Shown: positions 38,040-48,665, counted from the first letter of the stretch. The stretch: DNA of 64,000 nucleotides from Pseudomonas sp. TH15 (GCF_016651105.1 NZ_JAEKEL010000001.1:3214001-3278000); one strand, 5' to 3'. Made by a program: numbers and translations. The notes: generated by a model not told the origin, from the sequence alone.

Positions 38040-39343
38040 CCGAGCGCACCCTTGGCGAATGGCTCGCCTACCTTGAGCAGTTGCACCCTTCGGCCATCGA
38101 CATGGGCCTGGAGCGCTCGCAACAGGTAGCGTCCCGCATGGGACTGGGCAAGCTGGCGCCTCGGGTGATTACGGTCACCGGCACTAACGGCAAAGGCTCG
38201 ACGTGTGCGTTTGTGGCGTCATTGCTGCGGGCGCAAGGCCTGAATGTCGGTGTCTACAATTCTCCGCACTTGCTGCGTTACAACGAGCGGGTGCAGGTCA
38301 ATGGCGTCGAAGCCACTGACGCCGAACTGTGCAATGCCTTTGCGGCGGTCGAAGCCGGCCGTGCCGAAACGTCCCTGACCTACTTCGAAATGGGCACCCT
38401 GGCAGCATTCTGGCTGTTTCAACAGGCCAGTCTGGATGCGGTGGTGCTGGAAGTCGGCCTAGGCGGACGTCTGGACACGGTCAACGTGGTCGACGCGGAC
38501 ATGGCGCTGGTCACCAGTATTGGCGTCGATCACGTCGATTACCTGGGCGATACCCGTGAATCCGTGGCCTACGAGAAGGCTGGCATCTTCCGTCAGGGCG
38601 CGCCTGCGCTCTGCGGCGATCTGAATCCTCCCCAACCCCTGCTGGACAAGGCGCGCGAGCTGGCTTGCCCGTTTTTCCTGCGTGGGCGCGATTTTGATCT
38701 CGGGATCACCGATCACAACTGGCAGTGGCGTGGCGTTGACGCTCAAGGGCGTGTCGTCGAGCTGCATGATTTGCCGTTGCTGGATCTGCCGATGGAAAAC
38801 GCTGCGCTGGCATTGCAGGCTTATCTGTTGTCAGGTTTGACGTGGGTTGATGCACAGATTGTTGAAGCGCTGAAAGCGACGCGAATCGTCGGTCGGCTGG
38901 ATCGTCGGCAATTCAACTGGCAGGGAAAGCGCCTGAATTTGTTACTGGATGTGGGGCATAACCCGCATGCGGCAGAGTATCTGGCCCGGCGTCTGGCCAG
39001 TCGGCCGCCGGTCGGCAAGCGTCTGGCAGTGTTCGGATTGCTGGCGGACAAGGATCTGGATGGTGTGGTCGGCGAATTGAATGCTAGTGTCCAGTCATGG
39101 GCTGTTGCGCCGCTGGATTCGCCGCGAGCACGTCCGGTTGCAGATTTGCACGCGGCGTTACAGAACCTTGGCGCTTCGGTAGCGTCGTATGACAGCGTGG
39201 CAGCAGCCTTGGAAGGGCAGTGCGCGCTGGCGACGAGTGACGATGAGATTTTGTTGTTCGGATCATTTTATTGTGTTGCCGAGGCCCTTGAATGGCTGGC
39301 CCGGCGCTCCACGGAGGAAGCGGCAAATGGCTTTGCTGGATAA
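38036..39343 (+). CDS. folC: Bifunctional folylpolyglutamate/dihydrofolate synthase
   Basis: A 435-residue Mur-ligase-like enzyme that joins dihydropteroate with glutamate and extends polyglutamate tails of folate with ATP. The P-loop is [14 protein letters not shown] (about residues 48-61), followed by [13 protein letters not shown] and [15 protein letters not shown]; the C-terminal domain holds [11 protein letters not shown]. It is translationally coupled to accD and overlaps the SPOR gene by 17 nt. Confidence 0.96.
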   Translation: MTERTLGEWLAYLEQLHPSAIDMGLERSQQVASRMGLGKLAPRVITVTGTNGKGSTCAFVASLLRAQGLNVGVYNSPHLLRYNERVQVNGVEATDAELCNAFAAVEAGRAETSLTYFEMGTLAAFWLFQQASLDAVVLEVGLGGRLDTVNVVDADMALVTSIGVDHVDYLGDTRESVAYEKAGIFRQGAPALCGDLNPPQPLLDKARELACPFFLRGRDFDLGITDHNWQWRGVDAQGRVVELHDLPLLDLPMENAALALQAYLLSGLTWVDAQIVEALKATRIVGRLDRRQFNWQGKRLNLLLDVGHNPHAAEYLARRLASRPPVGKRLAVFGLLADKDLDGVVGELNASVQSWAVAPLDSPRARPVADLHAALQNLGASVASYDSVAAALEGQCALATSDDEILLFGSFYCVAEALEWLARRSTEEAANGFAG

Positions 39344-39974
39344 GGCTTACAAACAGCGTATGGTCGGTGCCCTGGTGTTGGTGGCGCTGGCGGTGATTTT
39401 CTTGCCGATGCTGTTTTCCCGTCAGGACGAACAGCGACAAGTGACGGTGCAGGCACCGTCTGCGCCGCAAGCCCCTGCGGTGGCGCAAGTACAGGTCGAG
39501 CCGGTGGTGGTGCCTGAACCGCAAGCCTTGCCTCAGGAGCCGGTGCCAAGCGACGACGAGATTGCTGATGATCAAGCACCGTCGATGCCGATCAAACCGG
39601 CTGTGCCCGTGGCGCCAGTCGCCAAACCGGTGGCACCGGCGCCAGCGCCTGTTGCGAAACCGGCACCGACCCAGCCGATTGCTGCCGCACCGGCCAAGCC
39701 GGACACCACTCAGAGTCGCGTTGATGCCAATGGCCTGTCGATCAGTTGGTCGGTGCAATTGGCCAGTCTGGCAAGCCGCGACAGTGCAGAAAGTCTGCAG
39801 AAAACCCTGCGCAGCCAAGGCTATAACGCCTACATCCGGACTGCCGACGGCAAGAATCGGGTGTTTGTCGGGCCGCTGATCGAGCGTGCAGAAGCCGATC
39901 GCCTGCGTGACTTGCTGGGTCGCCAGCAGAACCTGAAAGGTTTTGTCGTACGTTTCCAGCCTGAGCGCGGTTAA
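39327..39974 (+). CDS. dedD: SPOR-domain cell division protein (DedD)
   Basis: A 215-residue single-pass inner-membrane protein. A short cytoplasmic start and a membrane segment (MVGALVLVALAVIFLPMLFS, residues 12-31) are followed by a proline/alanine/valine-rich periplasmic linker and a C-terminal SPOR domain (about 130-210) that binds denuded septal peptidoglycan. It lies between folC and cvpA, as dedD does in Escherichia coli. The ATG at 39327, with GGAGGA upstream, is chosen over the longer frame. Confidence 0.92.
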   Translation: MALLDKAYKQRMVGALVLVALAVIFLPMLFSRQDEQRQVTVQAPSAPQAPAVAQVQVEPVVVPEPQALPQEPVPSDDEIADDQAPSMPIKPAVPVAPVAKPVAPAPAPVAKPAPTQPIAAAPAKPDTTQSRVDANGLSISWSVQLASLASRDSAESLQKTLRSQGYNAYIRTADGKNRVFVGPLIERAEADRLRDLLGRQQNLKGFVVRFQPERG

Positions 39975-40072
39975 AACTATCCACCCGATTTGAAATGCAC
40001 TGACAATCGCAGCTTACCGATAAGCATGGGCTCTGCTAAAATGCGCCGCCTTATCTGTCTGTAGGCTGCACT

Positions 40073-40633
40073 GTGCCATTTACCTTGGTTGACTGGGCGA
40101 TCGTTGCAATCGTCGCCATCTCCGCATTGATCAGTTTGAGCCGCGGCTTCGTCAAAGAAGCATTATCGCTGGTGACCTGGATCATCGCAGGAGTCGTCGC
40201 CTGGATGTTCGGTGGTTCATTGTCCGAGTACCTCGGCGGGTACATCGAAACGCCTTCGGCTCGTGTGATCACGGGCTGCGCCATCATGTTTGTCGCCACG
40301 TTAATCGTAGGCGCAATGATCAATTATCTTATCGGCGAGTTGGTTCGCGTTACCGGGCTATCCGGGACCGATCGATTCCTCGGCATGGCCTTCGGCGCCG
40401 CGCGTGGCGTGTTGCTGGTGGTCGTGGCGGTCGGGCTGTTGAGCCTGGGGCCGGTACAGCAGGACGGCTGGTGGAAAGAATCACAGCTCGTGCCAAAATT
40501 TTTATTGGTCGCAGACTGGTCCAAAAACCTGATTCTTGGGTGGAGCAGTCAGTGGCTTGCCAGCGGTATCAGCGTACCCGCTGAATTACCGTTCAAGGAA
40601 CACCTCTTTCCGACGGCCAAAACGCCTCAGTGA
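40073..40633 (+). CDS. cvpA: CvpA-family membrane protein
   Basis: A 186-residue inner-membrane protein with four or five membrane segments (VDWAIVAIVAISALISLSRG near the N-terminus), of the colicin V production family; found upstream of purF in many proteobacteria and linked to envelope stress. A GTG start is inferred at 40073 (GTGCCATTTACC), as no ATG precedes the conserved WAIVAIVAI. Confidence 0.93.
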   Translation: MPFTLVDWAIVAIVAISALISLSRGFVKEALSLVTWIIAGVVAWMFGGSLSEYLGGYIETPSARVITGCAIMFVATLIVGAMINYLIGELVRVTGLSGTDRFLGMAFGAARGVLLVVVAVGLLSLGPVQQDGWWKESQLVPKFLLVADWSKNLILGWSSQWLASGISVPAELPFKEHLFPTAKTPQ

Positions 40634-40674
40634 GTTGTGTTCAGTTCAGATCCATTAAGTAGGGGTTGCGTCGC

Positions 40675-42180
40675 ATGTGTGGCATCGTCGGTATCGTCGG
40701 TAAGTCGAACGTCAATCAGGCGCTGTATGACGCGCTAACCGTGCTCCAGCACCGCGGCCAGGACGCTGCCGGTATCGTGACCAGCCATGATGGCCGGTTA
40801 TTCCTGCGCAAGGACAATGGCCTGGTGCGTGACGTGTTCCATCAGCGTCACATGCAGCGCCTGGTCGGCCACATGGGCATTGGCCATGTGCGTTATCCGA
40901 CCGCAGGCAGCTCGACTTCGGCTGAAGCTCAACCGTTTTACGTCAACTCGCCTTACGGCATCACGTTGGCGCACAACGGTAACCTGACCAACGTTGAACA
41001 ATTGGCCAAGGAGATTTACGAATCTGACCTGCGCCACGTCAACACCAACTCCGATTCGGAAGTACTGCTCAACGTGTTCGCTCACGAGCTGGCCCAGCGC
41101 GGCAAGTTGCAGCCAACCGAAGAAGACGTATTCGCTGCCGTGACTGACGTGCACAACCGTTGCGTCGGTGGTTACGCGGTCGTGGCGATGGTGACCGGTT
41201 ACGGCATCGTTGGTTTCCGCGACCCGCACGGCATCCGTCCGATCGTCTTCGGCCAGCGTCACACCGACGAAGGCGTCGAGTACATGATCGCCTCCGAAAG
41301 CGTGTCCCTGGACGTGCTCGGTTTCACCCTGATTCGCGACCTGGCACCGGGCGAAGCGGTCTACATCACTGAAGACGGCAAGCTGCACACCCGTCAGTGC
41401 GCGACCAACCCGTCCCTGACCCCGTGCATCTTCGAACACGTCTACCTGGCGCGTCCGGACTCGATCATCGATGGCGTTTCGGTCTACAAGGCCCGTCTGC
41501 GCATGGGTGAGAAACTCGCCGAGAAGATCCTGCGCGAGCGTCCAGAGCACGACATCGACGTGGTCATCCCGATTCCGGACACCAGCCGCACCGCGGCCCT
41601 GGAGCTAGCGAACCACTTGGGCGTCAAGTTCCGCGAAGGCTTCGTGAAGAACCGCTACATCGGCCGGACCTTCATCATGCCGGGCCAGGCTGCGCGGAAA
41701 AAATCCGTACGCCAGAAGCTCAATGCCATCGAACTGGAATTCCGCGGCAAGAACGTGATGCTGGTGGACGACTCGATCGTTCGCGGCACCACGTGCAAGC
41801 AGATCATCCAGATGGCCCGTGAAGCTGGCGCGAAAAACGTCTACTTCTGCTCCGCAGCGCCAGCCGTTCGCTACCCGAACGTCTACGGCATCGACATGCC
41901 AAGTGCTCACGAACTGATCGCCCACAACCGTTCGACCCAAGACGTGGCTGATCTGATCGGCGCCGACTGGTTGATCTATCAGGACTTGCCTGATTTGATC
42001 GAAGCGGTCGGTGGCGGCAAGATCAAGATCGAGAACTTCGATTGCGCGGTGTTTGACGGCAAGTACGTCACCGGCGACGTCGACGAGGCTTACCTGAACA
42101 AGATCGAGCAGGCGCGCAACGATGCCTCCAAGGTCAAGACACAGGCAGTCAGTGCGATCATTGATCTGTATAACAACTGA
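40675..42180 (+). CDS. purF: Amidophosphoribosyltransferase
   Basis: A 501-residue enzyme of the first committed step of purine synthesis. The nucleophile C2 is exposed after Met removal ([10 protein letters not shown]); the PRPP motif is [18 protein letters not shown]-terminal Ntn glutaminase domain (about 1-235), then the phosphoribosyltransferase domain. An in-frame TTG at 40666 is rejected because it would block Cys processing. Confidence 0.97.
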   Translation: MCGIVGIVGKSNVNQALYDALTVLQHRGQDAAGIVTSHDGRLFLRKDNGLVRDVFHQRHMQRLVGHMGIGHVRYPTAGSSTSAEAQPFYVNSPYGITLAHNGNLTNVEQLAKEIYESDLRHVNTNSDSEVLLNVFAHELAQRGKLQPTEEDVFAAVTDVHNRCVGGYAVVAMVTGYGIVGFRDPHGIRPIVFGQRHTDEGVEYMIASESVSLDVLGFTLIRDLAPGEAVYITEDGKLHTRQCATNPSLTPCIFEHVYLARPDSIIDGVSVYKARLRMGEKLAEKILRERPEHDIDVVIPIPDTSRTAALELANHLGVKFREGFVKNRYIGRTFIMPGQAARKKSVRQKLNAIELEFRGKNVMLVDDSIVRGTTCKQIIQMAREAGAKNVYFCSAAPAVRYPNVYGIDMPSAHELIAHNRSTQDVADLIGADWLIYQDLPDLIEAVGGGKIKIENFDCAVFDGKYVTGDVDEAYLNKIEQARNDASKVKTQAVSAIIDLYNN

Positions 42181-42186
42181 GTAACT

Positions 42187-42209
42187 ACCGGCCCTGAGGG
42201 GCCGGTTTT
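42187..42209 (+). terminator. Terminator between purF and metZ
   Basis: ACCGGCCC / GGGCCGGT stem, TGAG loop, TTTT tail, 7 nt after the purF stop. Confidence 0.75.
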
Positions 42210-42244
42210 GTATCTACTAAAAGAGCAAGGCAAGGAGTGACAGC

Positions 42245-43456
42245 ATGAGTCAGGATTGGGATGCCGGTCGGCTGGACAGCGACCTCGATGGCGTAGCGTT
42301 CGATACCCTGGCCGTACGCGCCGGTCAACACCGTACGCCGGAAGGCGAACACGGTGATCCGATGTTCTTCACTTCCAGCTACGTGTTCCGTACCGCTGCC
42401 GACGCGGCGGCACGCTTCTCCGGTGAAGTGCCGGGCAACGTTTACTCGCGCTACACCAACCCGACCGTGCGTGCGTTCGAAGAACGTATCGCCGCGCTGG
42501 AAAGCGCCGAGCAAGCGGTGGCCACTGCCACTGGCATGGCCGCGATCATGGCGGTGGTGATGAGCCTGTGCAGCGCCGGTGACCACGTGCTGGTTTCGCG
42601 CAGCGTGTTCGGCTCGACCATCAGTCTGTTCGAGAAGTACTTCAAGCGTTTTGGCGTCGAAGTCGACTACGTACCTCTGGCGGACCTGTCCGGCTGGGAT
42701 GCTGCGATCAAGGTCAACACCAAATTGCTGTTCGTCGAATCGCCGTCCAACCCACTGGCCGAGTTGGTGGATATCGCCGAACTGTCGAAAATCGCTCACG
42801 CCAAAGGTGCGATGCTGGTGGTCGACAACTGCTTCTGCACGCCTGCCTTGCAACAGCCGCTGAAACTGGGCGCCGACATCGTCGTGCACTCGGCGACCAA
42901 GTTCATCGACGGCCAGGGCCGTTGCATGGGTGGCGTCGTGGCTGGTCGCAGCGAACAGATGAAAGAAGTCGTCGGTTTCCTGCGCACCGCCGGGCCGACC
43001 CTGAGCCCATTCAATGCCTGGATCTTCCTCAAGGGCCTCGAAACCCTGAACCTGCGCATGAAGGCGCACTGCGCCAACGCTCAGCAACTGGCCGAATGGC
43101 TGGAACAGCAGGACGGCATCGAGAAAGTCCACTACGCCGGCCTCAAGAGCCATCCGCAGCACGAACTGGCCCAGCGTCAGCAGAAAGGCTTCGGTGCGGT
43201 CGTAAGTTTTGAAGTCAAGGGCGGCAAAGAGGGCGCCTGGCGCTTTATCGACGCAACCCGACTGATTTCCATCACCGCCAACCTCGGCGACACCAAGACC
43301 ACCATCACTCACCCGAGCACTACCTCTCACGGCCGTCTGGCGCCGCAAGAACGTGAAGCCGCGGGCATCCGTGACAGCCTGATTCGTGTTGCGGTCGGCC
43401 TGGAAGACGTAGCAGACCTGCAAGCCGATCTGGCGCGCGGGTTGGCTGCCTTGTGA
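42245..43456 (+). CDS. metZ: O-succinylhomoserine sulfhydrylase
   Basis: A 403-residue PLP enzyme of the Cys/Met metabolism family, making homocysteine directly from O-succinylhomoserine and sulfide. The PLP lysine is in [14 protein letters not shown]; the substrate region [20 protein letters not shown] and [14 protein letters not shown] match MetZ. In pseudomonads it sits beside purF, as here. The next gene overlaps it by GTGA. Confidence 0.95.
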   Translation: MSQDWDAGRLDSDLDGVAFDTLAVRAGQHRTPEGEHGDPMFFTSSYVFRTAADAAARFSGEVPGNVYSRYTNPTVRAFEERIAALESAEQAVATATGMAAIMAVVMSLCSAGDHVLVSRSVFGSTISLFEKYFKRFGVEVDYVPLADLSGWDAAIKVNTKLLFVESPSNPLAELVDIAELSKIAHAKGAMLVVDNCFCTPALQQPLKLGADIVVHSATKFIDGQGRCMGGVVAGRSEQMKEVVGFLRTAGPTLSPFNAWIFLKGLETLNLRMKAHCANAQQLAEWLEQQDGIEKVHYAGLKSHPQHELAQRQQKGFGAVVSFEVKGGKEGAWRFIDATRLISITANLGDTKTTITHPSTTSHGRLAPQEREAAGIRDSLIRVAVGLEDVADLQADLARGLAAL

Positions 43457-44229
43457 TCGAGTTGGCCACGCCGGCTACGGGCACCCATGGCCGCGTTGCG
43501 CTGGTCACCGGTGCCGCGCGCGGTATCGGCCTGGGCATCGCGGCCTGGCTAATCAGCGAAGGCTGGCAGGTGGTGTTGACGGACCTGGACCGCGTGCGGG
43601 GTTCGAAAGTGGCGAAGGTGCTGGGCGACAATGCCTGGTTCATCGCCATGGACGTCTCGAACGAAGGGCAGGTGGCGCTGGGCGTCGCCGAGGTGCTGGG
43701 GCAGTTCGGGCGTCTGGATGCGTTGGTGTGCAATGCGGCAGTCGCCGATCCGCACAACATCACCCTGGAAAGCCTTGATCTGGCCTACTGGAATCGTGTG
43801 TTGGCAGTGAATCTCAGTGGGCCGATGTTGCTGGCCAAGCACTGTGCGCCGTACCTGCGTGCTCACAACGGCGCAATCGTCAACCTGGCCTCGACCCGTG
43901 CCGGGCAGTCGGAACCTGACACAGAGGCTTATGCGGCGAGCAAGGGTGGCCTGTTGGCCCTGACTCACGCGTTGGCGATCAGTCTGGGGCCGGAAATCCG
44001 CGTCAATGCGGTCAGTCCGGGCTGGATTGATGCACGGGACCCGTCAGTACGGCGTGCCGAACCGCTGACCGATGCCGACCATGCCCAGCATCCGGCGGGC
44101 AGGGTAGGGACGGTCGAGGATGTGGCGGCGATGGTGGCTTGGTTGCTGTCCAGGAACGCCGGTTTCGTCACTGGCCAGGAATTCGTGGTCGATGGCGGCA
44201 TGACCAAGAAGATGATTTACGAGCAGTGA
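43453..44229 (+). CDS. Short-chain dehydrogenase/reductase
   Basis: A 258-residue classical SDR. Cofactor motif [16 protein letters not shown] (residues about 18-33; TGxxxGIG), NAA-type motif CNAAVADP, catalytic Ser region NLASTRAG and the YxxxK motif YAASKGG. GTG start at 43453 overlaps the metZ stop. It may be an oxidoreductase for a small alcohol or ketone; substrate not known. No typical membrane segment. Confidence 0.88.
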   Translation: MIELATPATGTHGRVALVTGAARGIGLGIAAWLISEGWQVVLTDLDRVRGSKVAKVLGDNAWFIAMDVSNEGQVALGVAEVLGQFGRLDALVCNAAVADPHNITLESLDLAYWNRVLAVNLSGPMLLAKHCAPYLRAHNGAIVNLASTRAGQSEPDTEAYAASKGGLLALTHALAISLGPEIRVNAVSPGWIDARDPSVRRAEPLTDADHAQHPAGRVGTVEDVAAMVAWLLSRNAGFVTGQEFVVDGGMTKKMIYEQ

Positions 44230-44234
44230 GAGCC

Positions 44235-44326
44235 AGCTGCAAGCGTCGAGCTGCAAGTTGAAGCTAGATCGCGGTGTGTCTGCTTTGGATGTTTATGCTT
44301 TTGCTTGCAGCTTGAGACTTGCCGCT
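44235..44326. repeat. AGCTGCAAG repeats with inverted copy
   Basis: Two direct AGCTGCAAG copies (44235, 44249) and an inverted GCTTGCAGCTT (44303), a hairpin-forming AT/GC-mixed repeat after the SDR stop. It could act as the SDR 3' end. Confidence 0.45.
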
Positions 44327-44360
44327 AAAAACTGTTTTTGAAAAAACTTCAATCCTGCTA

Positions 44361-44389
44361 TTGACTTAGGTTCGCTACCTGCGTAAATT
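44361..44389 (+). promoter_or_regulatory. Promoter of the tRNA-Val/Asp cluster
   Basis: TTGACT (44361-44366), 17-nt spacer, TAAATT (44384-44389), followed by a GC-rich discriminator. Confidence 0.8.
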
Positions 44390-44411
44390 TCGCGGCCTCG
44401 GAGATGCAAAC

Positions 44412-44487
44412 GGGTGATTAGCTCAGCTGGGAGAGCGTCTGCCTTACAAGCAGAATGTCGGCGGTTCGATCCCGTCATCACCCACCA
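44412..44487 (+). tRNA. tRNA-Val (anticodon TAC)
   Basis: A 76-nt cloverleaf beginning GGGTGATTAGCTCAGCTGGG, anticodon loop CTTACAA, acceptor GGGTGAT/ATCACCC, encoded CCA. Confidence 0.97.
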
Positions 44488-44542
44488 CTTCCGAGAGTCT
44501 TGCGAAAGCAAGATGGAAGCTTTTAAAAGCCTCCACCGACGC

Positions 44543-44619
44543 GCAGCGGTAGTTCAGTCGGTTAGAATACCGGCCTGTCACGCCGGGGGTCGCGGGTTCG
44601 AGTCCCGTCCGCTGCGCCA
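44543..44619 (+). tRNA. tRNA-Asp (anticodon GTC), copy 1
   Basis: A 77-nt cloverleaf beginning GCAGCGGTAGTTCAGTCGGT, anticodon loop CTGTCAC, T loop TTCGAGT, encoded CCA. Confidence 0.97.
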
Positions 44620-44712
44620 TATTACCGAAGCAGGTTTTTACCTTCTTCGAGATTGAAAAGCCTCGAAGCTTTCAGTCAGACGAGTTACTTGGGCGAAAGT
44701 CCAAAGCGATAC

Positions 44713-44789
44713 GCAGCGGTAGTTCAGTCGGTTAGAATACCGGCCTGTCACGCCGGGGGTCGCGGGTTCGAGTCCCGTCCGCTGCGCCA
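44713..44789 (+). tRNA. tRNA-Asp (anticodon GTC), copy 2
   Basis: Identical to copy 1 and 170 nt downstream; the duplicated match extends a few bases upstream of the tRNA. Confidence 0.97.
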
Positions 44790-44875
44790 TATCTGCCTCA
44801 AGGCCCACTGAACGCCTTGGAGCTACGAAGAAAGCTGCTGGTAATGCCAGCGCCTTATTCGAGTCGATAGCAAAG

Positions 44876-44902
44876 ACCCTGGTCGAAAGACCGGGGTTTT
44901 TT
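44876..44902 (+). terminator. Terminator of the Val/Asp tRNA cluster
   Basis: Stem ACCCTGGTC / GACCGGGGT with a GAAA loop and T6 tract. Confidence 0.85.
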
Positions 44903-44963
44903 GTGTCTGCGATTTGGCTTTTCCCCTCTGCTCCTTCTGCCTGATTCTGGATCCGACACAAAT

Positions 44964-45064
44964 CCCCATGTGGGAGCGAGCCTGCTCGCGAATGCGGTGT
45001 ATCAGGCAAAAAATGCGCTGACTGACACTACGCCTTCGCGAGCAGGCTCGCTCCCACATAGGGG
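44964..45064. repeat. REP pair, GCGAGCAGGCTCGC variant
   Basis: Inverted copies of CATGTGGGAGCGAGCCTGCT and TTCGCGAGCAGGCTCGCTCC, a colour of the GCGAGCAAGC REP family. Confidence 0.85.
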
Positions 45065-45120
45065 TGTCGGTTTGTACGGCGACCTCATGCGGTGCCACGT
45101 CGCATTGATTTTTTGATTCT

Positions 45121-45195
45121 TTGGTCAGTTTTTTGTAACAGGTTGTTTGCCGCCAGCGCAGAAACCTATAAAGTTAACCTTTCGGTCAGCTTTGC
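45121..45195 (+). promoter_or_regulatory. Promoter and GGTCAG direct repeat of the molybdenum hydroxylase operon
   Basis: TTGGTCAGTTTTTTG (45121) and TTCGGTCAGCTTTGC (45181) are direct repeats exactly 60 bp apart. Between them lies TTGTTT-N18-TATAAA (45143-45148, 45167-45172), a possible promoter. The flanking repeats could be sites for one regulator on the same face of the helix. Confidence 0.4.
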
Positions 45196-45301
45196 ACTGT
45201 CAAATACAGCCTTTTGCTTTGTCCAAAAGCGCTTCTGCAAGACTCGAGATTCCCAGAACATAACCAGAAGGGCGGACCCATAACCGCCCAGAGGATGATC
45301 C

Positions 45302-48133
45302 ATGTCCAACCGTGATATTTCCCGGCGCTCGTTCCTTCAGGGCGGGCTGGTGGCGGGTGTGAGCGTGACGCTTACACCGCTCAGCACCCAGGCGCTGGCT
45401 GCCTTGATGGAAAACAGCGTAACCGTGCCGTCCGAGCAATGGCTCGGCAACAACGGCAAGGCGCGCTCGCGTAACGATGCCTTGTCCAAGGTCTGCGGCA
45501 GCAAAGTCTTTGCCCGCGACATTCGTGCCAAGGACATGCCGGGCTGGCCGCAGCAGCAGGGCCACGCCATGTTGCTGAAAATCACCAAGGCCGACCGCAT
45601 CTACGCGGGTTACGACCTGTCGTGGCTCGGCGCCGATTTGCAGCCCGACCGCATCGTCACCGCCGCCGACCTGGACAAGGACGGCATCGTCTTCCCGGAA
45701 GATCACGCGCCCGATCCGCTGCTGCCGGAAGGCAAGGTGCCGATGTTCATCGGTCACCCGGTGGCGATCCTGATCTGGAACGACTTCGAGCGTTTCCGCC
45801 AGGCCAAGGCCAAACTCAAGTTCAATGACAAAGCCATCCGCTACGGCGCCCAGGTGCCGTTCTACGACTGTGATCCCTACGGCAGCTTCCGCTACGTACG
45901 CGTTGGCGGCGCGACCTCGGCGGACGAAGATGAATTCGCCAGCCTCAAGGATTCGATCCTGTTCCCGATGCTGAAAAACCGTCGTCCGGTGTGGAATTCC
46001 CAGCCGGACCTGCACGGCAACCTGACCGAGCGCGGTTTGTTCTACGCCGACCGGATGAAACAGCAGATCGAATCGCCGCCAGACAACTGGCTGGTGTTCG
46101 ACGAGCGCTACAAAACCCCGTCGATTGAACCGGCCGCGATGGAGCCGGACAACGGCAACGGCTGGTACGACCCGGCGACCAAGACCCTGCACTTTGTCGT
46201 CGCCACCCAGTGCCCGCTGGAGGCTGCAACCGAAACCGCGAAGATGATTGCCCCGTCGCGCTTCGGCCTGGCGAATCTGAACATGCACCCCGGTTACACC
46301 GTCGGTTACGGTTCCAAGGACCATAACATCTTCGTCTACTACGCAGCCCTCGCCGCGTTGTACGGTGCTGGTGTGCCGGTGCGTCTGGCGAACGACCGCT
46401 ACGAGCAGTTCCAGAGCGGGATCAAGCGTCACCCGTTCGACATCCGCTACCAATTGGCCGTGGACAAGACCGATCACAGCTTCAAGATTTTCCGCGCCGA
46501 GATGAACGTCGATGGCGGCGGGCGGATCAACTACAGCCCTTCGGTGGCGGCGGTTGGCGCCACGGCAGCGCAGTCGATCTATTACATGCCGCAGAACGAT
46601 TTGCAGGTCACGGCCTACCATTCTCGCGGTGTTGAAGCGGGCTCGATGCGCGGTTACGGAACCCTGCAAAGCATGGCGTCGACCGAGATGATGGTCGACG
46701 AAATTGCCGGTCGCCTCGGCATCGACGCCATCGATCTGCGCAAGAAAAACGCCATGCTCTCGGGCATGAAAAACACCCAGGGCGCAGTGCCTGCGGGTGC
46801 CTTGCGCCTGCATGAAATTCTCGACAAGGCTGCTGCCCACGAAGTCTGGAAAAACCGCGATCTGATCAAGATGAAGCGCGAAGCCGCCGACCCGGACAAC
46901 TGGTACGGCGTCGGTTTCGCCATCTGCCAGAAAGACTTCGGCACCGGTTCCGAAGCGCCGATGGCCAGCATCGAATTCACGGCTGAAGGGCACGTGACCC
47001 TGCGCCACATCGGTATCGAAATCGGCACCGGCATGTCCACCTCGCAAGCCTTGGTGGTGGTGGATTTCATCGGCATCCCGGCCACGGAAGTGAAGACCGG
47101 CGAAACCGAATGGAAAGAGTTGCAGCTGATCAGCGGCGGCAACCCGTACATCATGAGCCAGGCTGAACAGGACGGTTTTCTGCGTAACCCACGCTGGGTT
47201 GGCAAACTTGCGTCGGCCTCCTCGGCGACTAACTCCGCGTACTACTTCAGCCACGCTACCCGTGAAGCGTCCCGCGTGCTGTTCAACCACGGTTTGTGGC
47301 CGGCGGCGCTGCAGATCTGGGGCCAAGGCCCATACGGCGGCCAAGCCAACCCGTACGTGGTGCGCCGCGAAGATGCGCATTGGGTCGACGGCAAACTCAC
47401 TGCCAACGGCATGCAGCCGCTGAGCTTTGAGCAACTGGCGAAACACGCCCACGAAAAAGGCTTGGTGACCGGCGCGACCGTGCACGGCTTCAACCGCTGG
47501 AGCTGGGCCGAGTCCGATTTCAGCATCGACGGCGTCCGTGAACGCCTGCCGCTCGACGGTCTAGCCGTGAAGTACGGCGACGGGGCACCGAACGCGAAGA
47601 AAGCACAGATGACCAGCAACGGTTTCCATCTGCTGGATCGCCAGAACGTGCACTACCCGGACACCCAGTTGAACAACGCGGCGGTGACTTACTACAGTCC
47701 GGTCGCGACGCTGGTGGAATTGAAAGTGAACAAGGGTTCGGCCGAAGTGCAAGTGCTCAACCATCACTCGTGGGTCGAGTGCGGTCGGGTGCTGGTGGAA
47801 GAACTGGTCAGGGGGCAGCTCGAAGGCGGGATCGCCATGGGCATCGGCCATGCATTGATGGAAGAGATGCCGCTGTACGAAGGCGGGCCGGGGGAGGGTG
47901 ACTGGAACTTCAACCGTTACCGCCTGCCAATGGCCCGGCACGTTGCGGTCTGGAACCAGACGGCGGAGATCCTGCCGCCGCTGTCGCCGAGCGACCCGTC
48001 CAAGGGCATTGCCGAAGTGGTGATGATCCCGATCGTCGGCGCCATCGGTAACGCCGTGGCTCACGCCATCGGCAAACGTGTCCGCGACCTGCCTATCACT
48101 TCTGCGCGCATCAAGGAGGCCCTCAATGGCTAA
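45302..48133 (+). CDS. Molybdopterin-binding aldehyde dehydrogenase/oxidase large subunit, Tat-exported
   Basis: A 943-residue xanthine-oxidase-family large subunit of the IorB (isoquinoline 1-oxidoreductase beta) type. It starts with a twin-arginine signal (SRRSFLQGG, residues 8-16, then a hydrophobic stretch ending ALA), so it is exported folded to the periplasm. The Moco-binding domains include GSMRGYGTLQSMASTEMMVD and the late region GGIAMGIGHALMEEM with the expected catalytic glutamate. It has no FAD domain. It is the first gene of a four-gene operon with the 2Fe-2S subunit, a cytochrome c and XdhC. Natural substrate unknown; aldehydes or N-heterocycles are typical. Confidence 0.9.
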   Translation: MSNRDISRRSFLQGGLVAGVSVTLTPLSTQALAALMENSVTVPSEQWLGNNGKARSRNDALSKVCGSKVFARDIRAKDMPGWPQQQGHAMLLKITKADRIYAGYDLSWLGADLQPDRIVTAADLDKDGIVFPEDHAPDPLLPEGKVPMFIGHPVAILIWNDFERFRQAKAKLKFNDKAIRYGAQVPFYDCDPYGSFRYVRVGGATSADEDEFASLKDSILFPMLKNRRPVWNSQPDLHGNLTERGLFYADRMKQQIESPPDNWLVFDERYKTPSIEPAAMEPDNGNGWYDPATKTLHFVVATQCPLEAATETAKMIAPSRFGLANLNMHPGYTVGYGSKDHNIFVYYAALAALYGAGVPVRLANDRYEQFQSGIKRHPFDIRYQLAVDKTDHSFKIFRAEMNVDGGGRINYSPSVAAVGATAAQSIYYMPQNDLQVTAYHSRGVEAGSMRGYGTLQSMASTEMMVDEIAGRLGIDAIDLRKKNAMLSGMKNTQGAVPAGALRLHEILDKAAAHEVWKNRDLIKMKREAADPDNWYGVGFAICQKDFGTGSEAPMASIEFTAEGHVTLRHIGIEIGTGMSTSQALVVVDFIGIPATEVKTGETEWKELQLISGGNPYIMSQAEQDGFLRNPRWVGKLASASSATNSAYYFSHATREASRVLFNHGLWPAALQIWGQGPYGGQANPYVVRREDAHWVDGKLTANGMQPLSFEQLAKHAHEKGLVTGATVHGFNRWSWAESDFSIDGVRERLPLDGLAVKYGDGAPNAKKAQMTSNGFHLLDRQNVHYPDTQLNNAAVTYYSPVATLVELKVNKGSAEVQVLNHHSWVECGRVLVEELVRGQLEGGIAMGIGHALMEEMPLYEGGPGEGDWNFNRYRLPMARHVAVWNQTAEILPPLSPSDPSKGIAEVVMIPIVGAIGNAVAHAIGKRVRDLPITSARIKEALNG

Positions 48134-48665
48134 CCGTCCGTTTCAACTGACCCTCAACGGTCAATCCGTCGGCCCGGTGGACATCCCTGATGACCTGCCG
48201 ATGATCGACTACTTGCACGAATACAAAAACCTCACCGGTTCGCGTCTGGGCTGCGGCCAGGGCATCTGCCATGCCTGCGTGGTGATCGTCGACAACCCGG
48301 ACGGCACCAGCGAAGAAGTGCGCACCTGCATCACCGGCGCGCATTACTTCGAAGGCAAAAAAGTGCGGACCATCGAAGGTCACGCGACCCGCGATGAGCA
48401 GGGCAAGGTCACCGAGCTGAACCCGATCCAGCAGCGTTTCGTCGATGAATTCGCCTTCCAGTGCAGCTACTGCGCGCCGGGGTTTGTGAATGCGGCGACG
48501 GTGTTGGTGGAAAAACTCCAGCGTCAGCCGATCGTTAAAAGTCAGCTGGAAAAAGTCATCGAGGACAGCCTCGGTCACCACATCTGCCGCTGCACCGGCT
48601 ACGTGCGTTACTACAGCGCGACCCGCAACGTGCTGACCGATCTCGGCCTGGTCAAGGAGGGTTAA
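48126..48665 (+). CDS. 2Fe-2S subunit of the molybdenum hydroxylase
   Basis: A 179-residue subunit that carries two [2Fe-2S] clusters, passing electrons from Moco. The plant-type cluster uses GCGQGICHACVV and a later cysteine (RTCITG); the second uses CSYCAPG and HICRCTGYVRYY. The gene overlaps the large subunit by 8 nt, and ATG at 48126 replaces a longer, unlikely start. It has no Tat signal of its own, so it probably hitchhikes with the large subunit. Confidence 0.94.
   Translation: MANRPFQLTLNGQSVGPVDIPDDLPMIDYLHEYKNLTGSRLGCGQGICHACVVIVDNPDGTSEEVRTCITGAHYFEGKKVRTIEGHATRDEQGKVTELNPIQQRFVDEFAFQCSYCAPGFVNAATVLVEKLQRQPIVKSQLEKVIEDSLGHHICRCTGYVRYYSATRNVLTDLGLVKEG

Noticed and set aside
45197..45209. 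CTGTCAAATACAG as LexA box before the molybdenum hydroxylase
   Set aside because: Only 13 nt: the spacing is CTG-N7-CAG, not CTG-N10-CAG.
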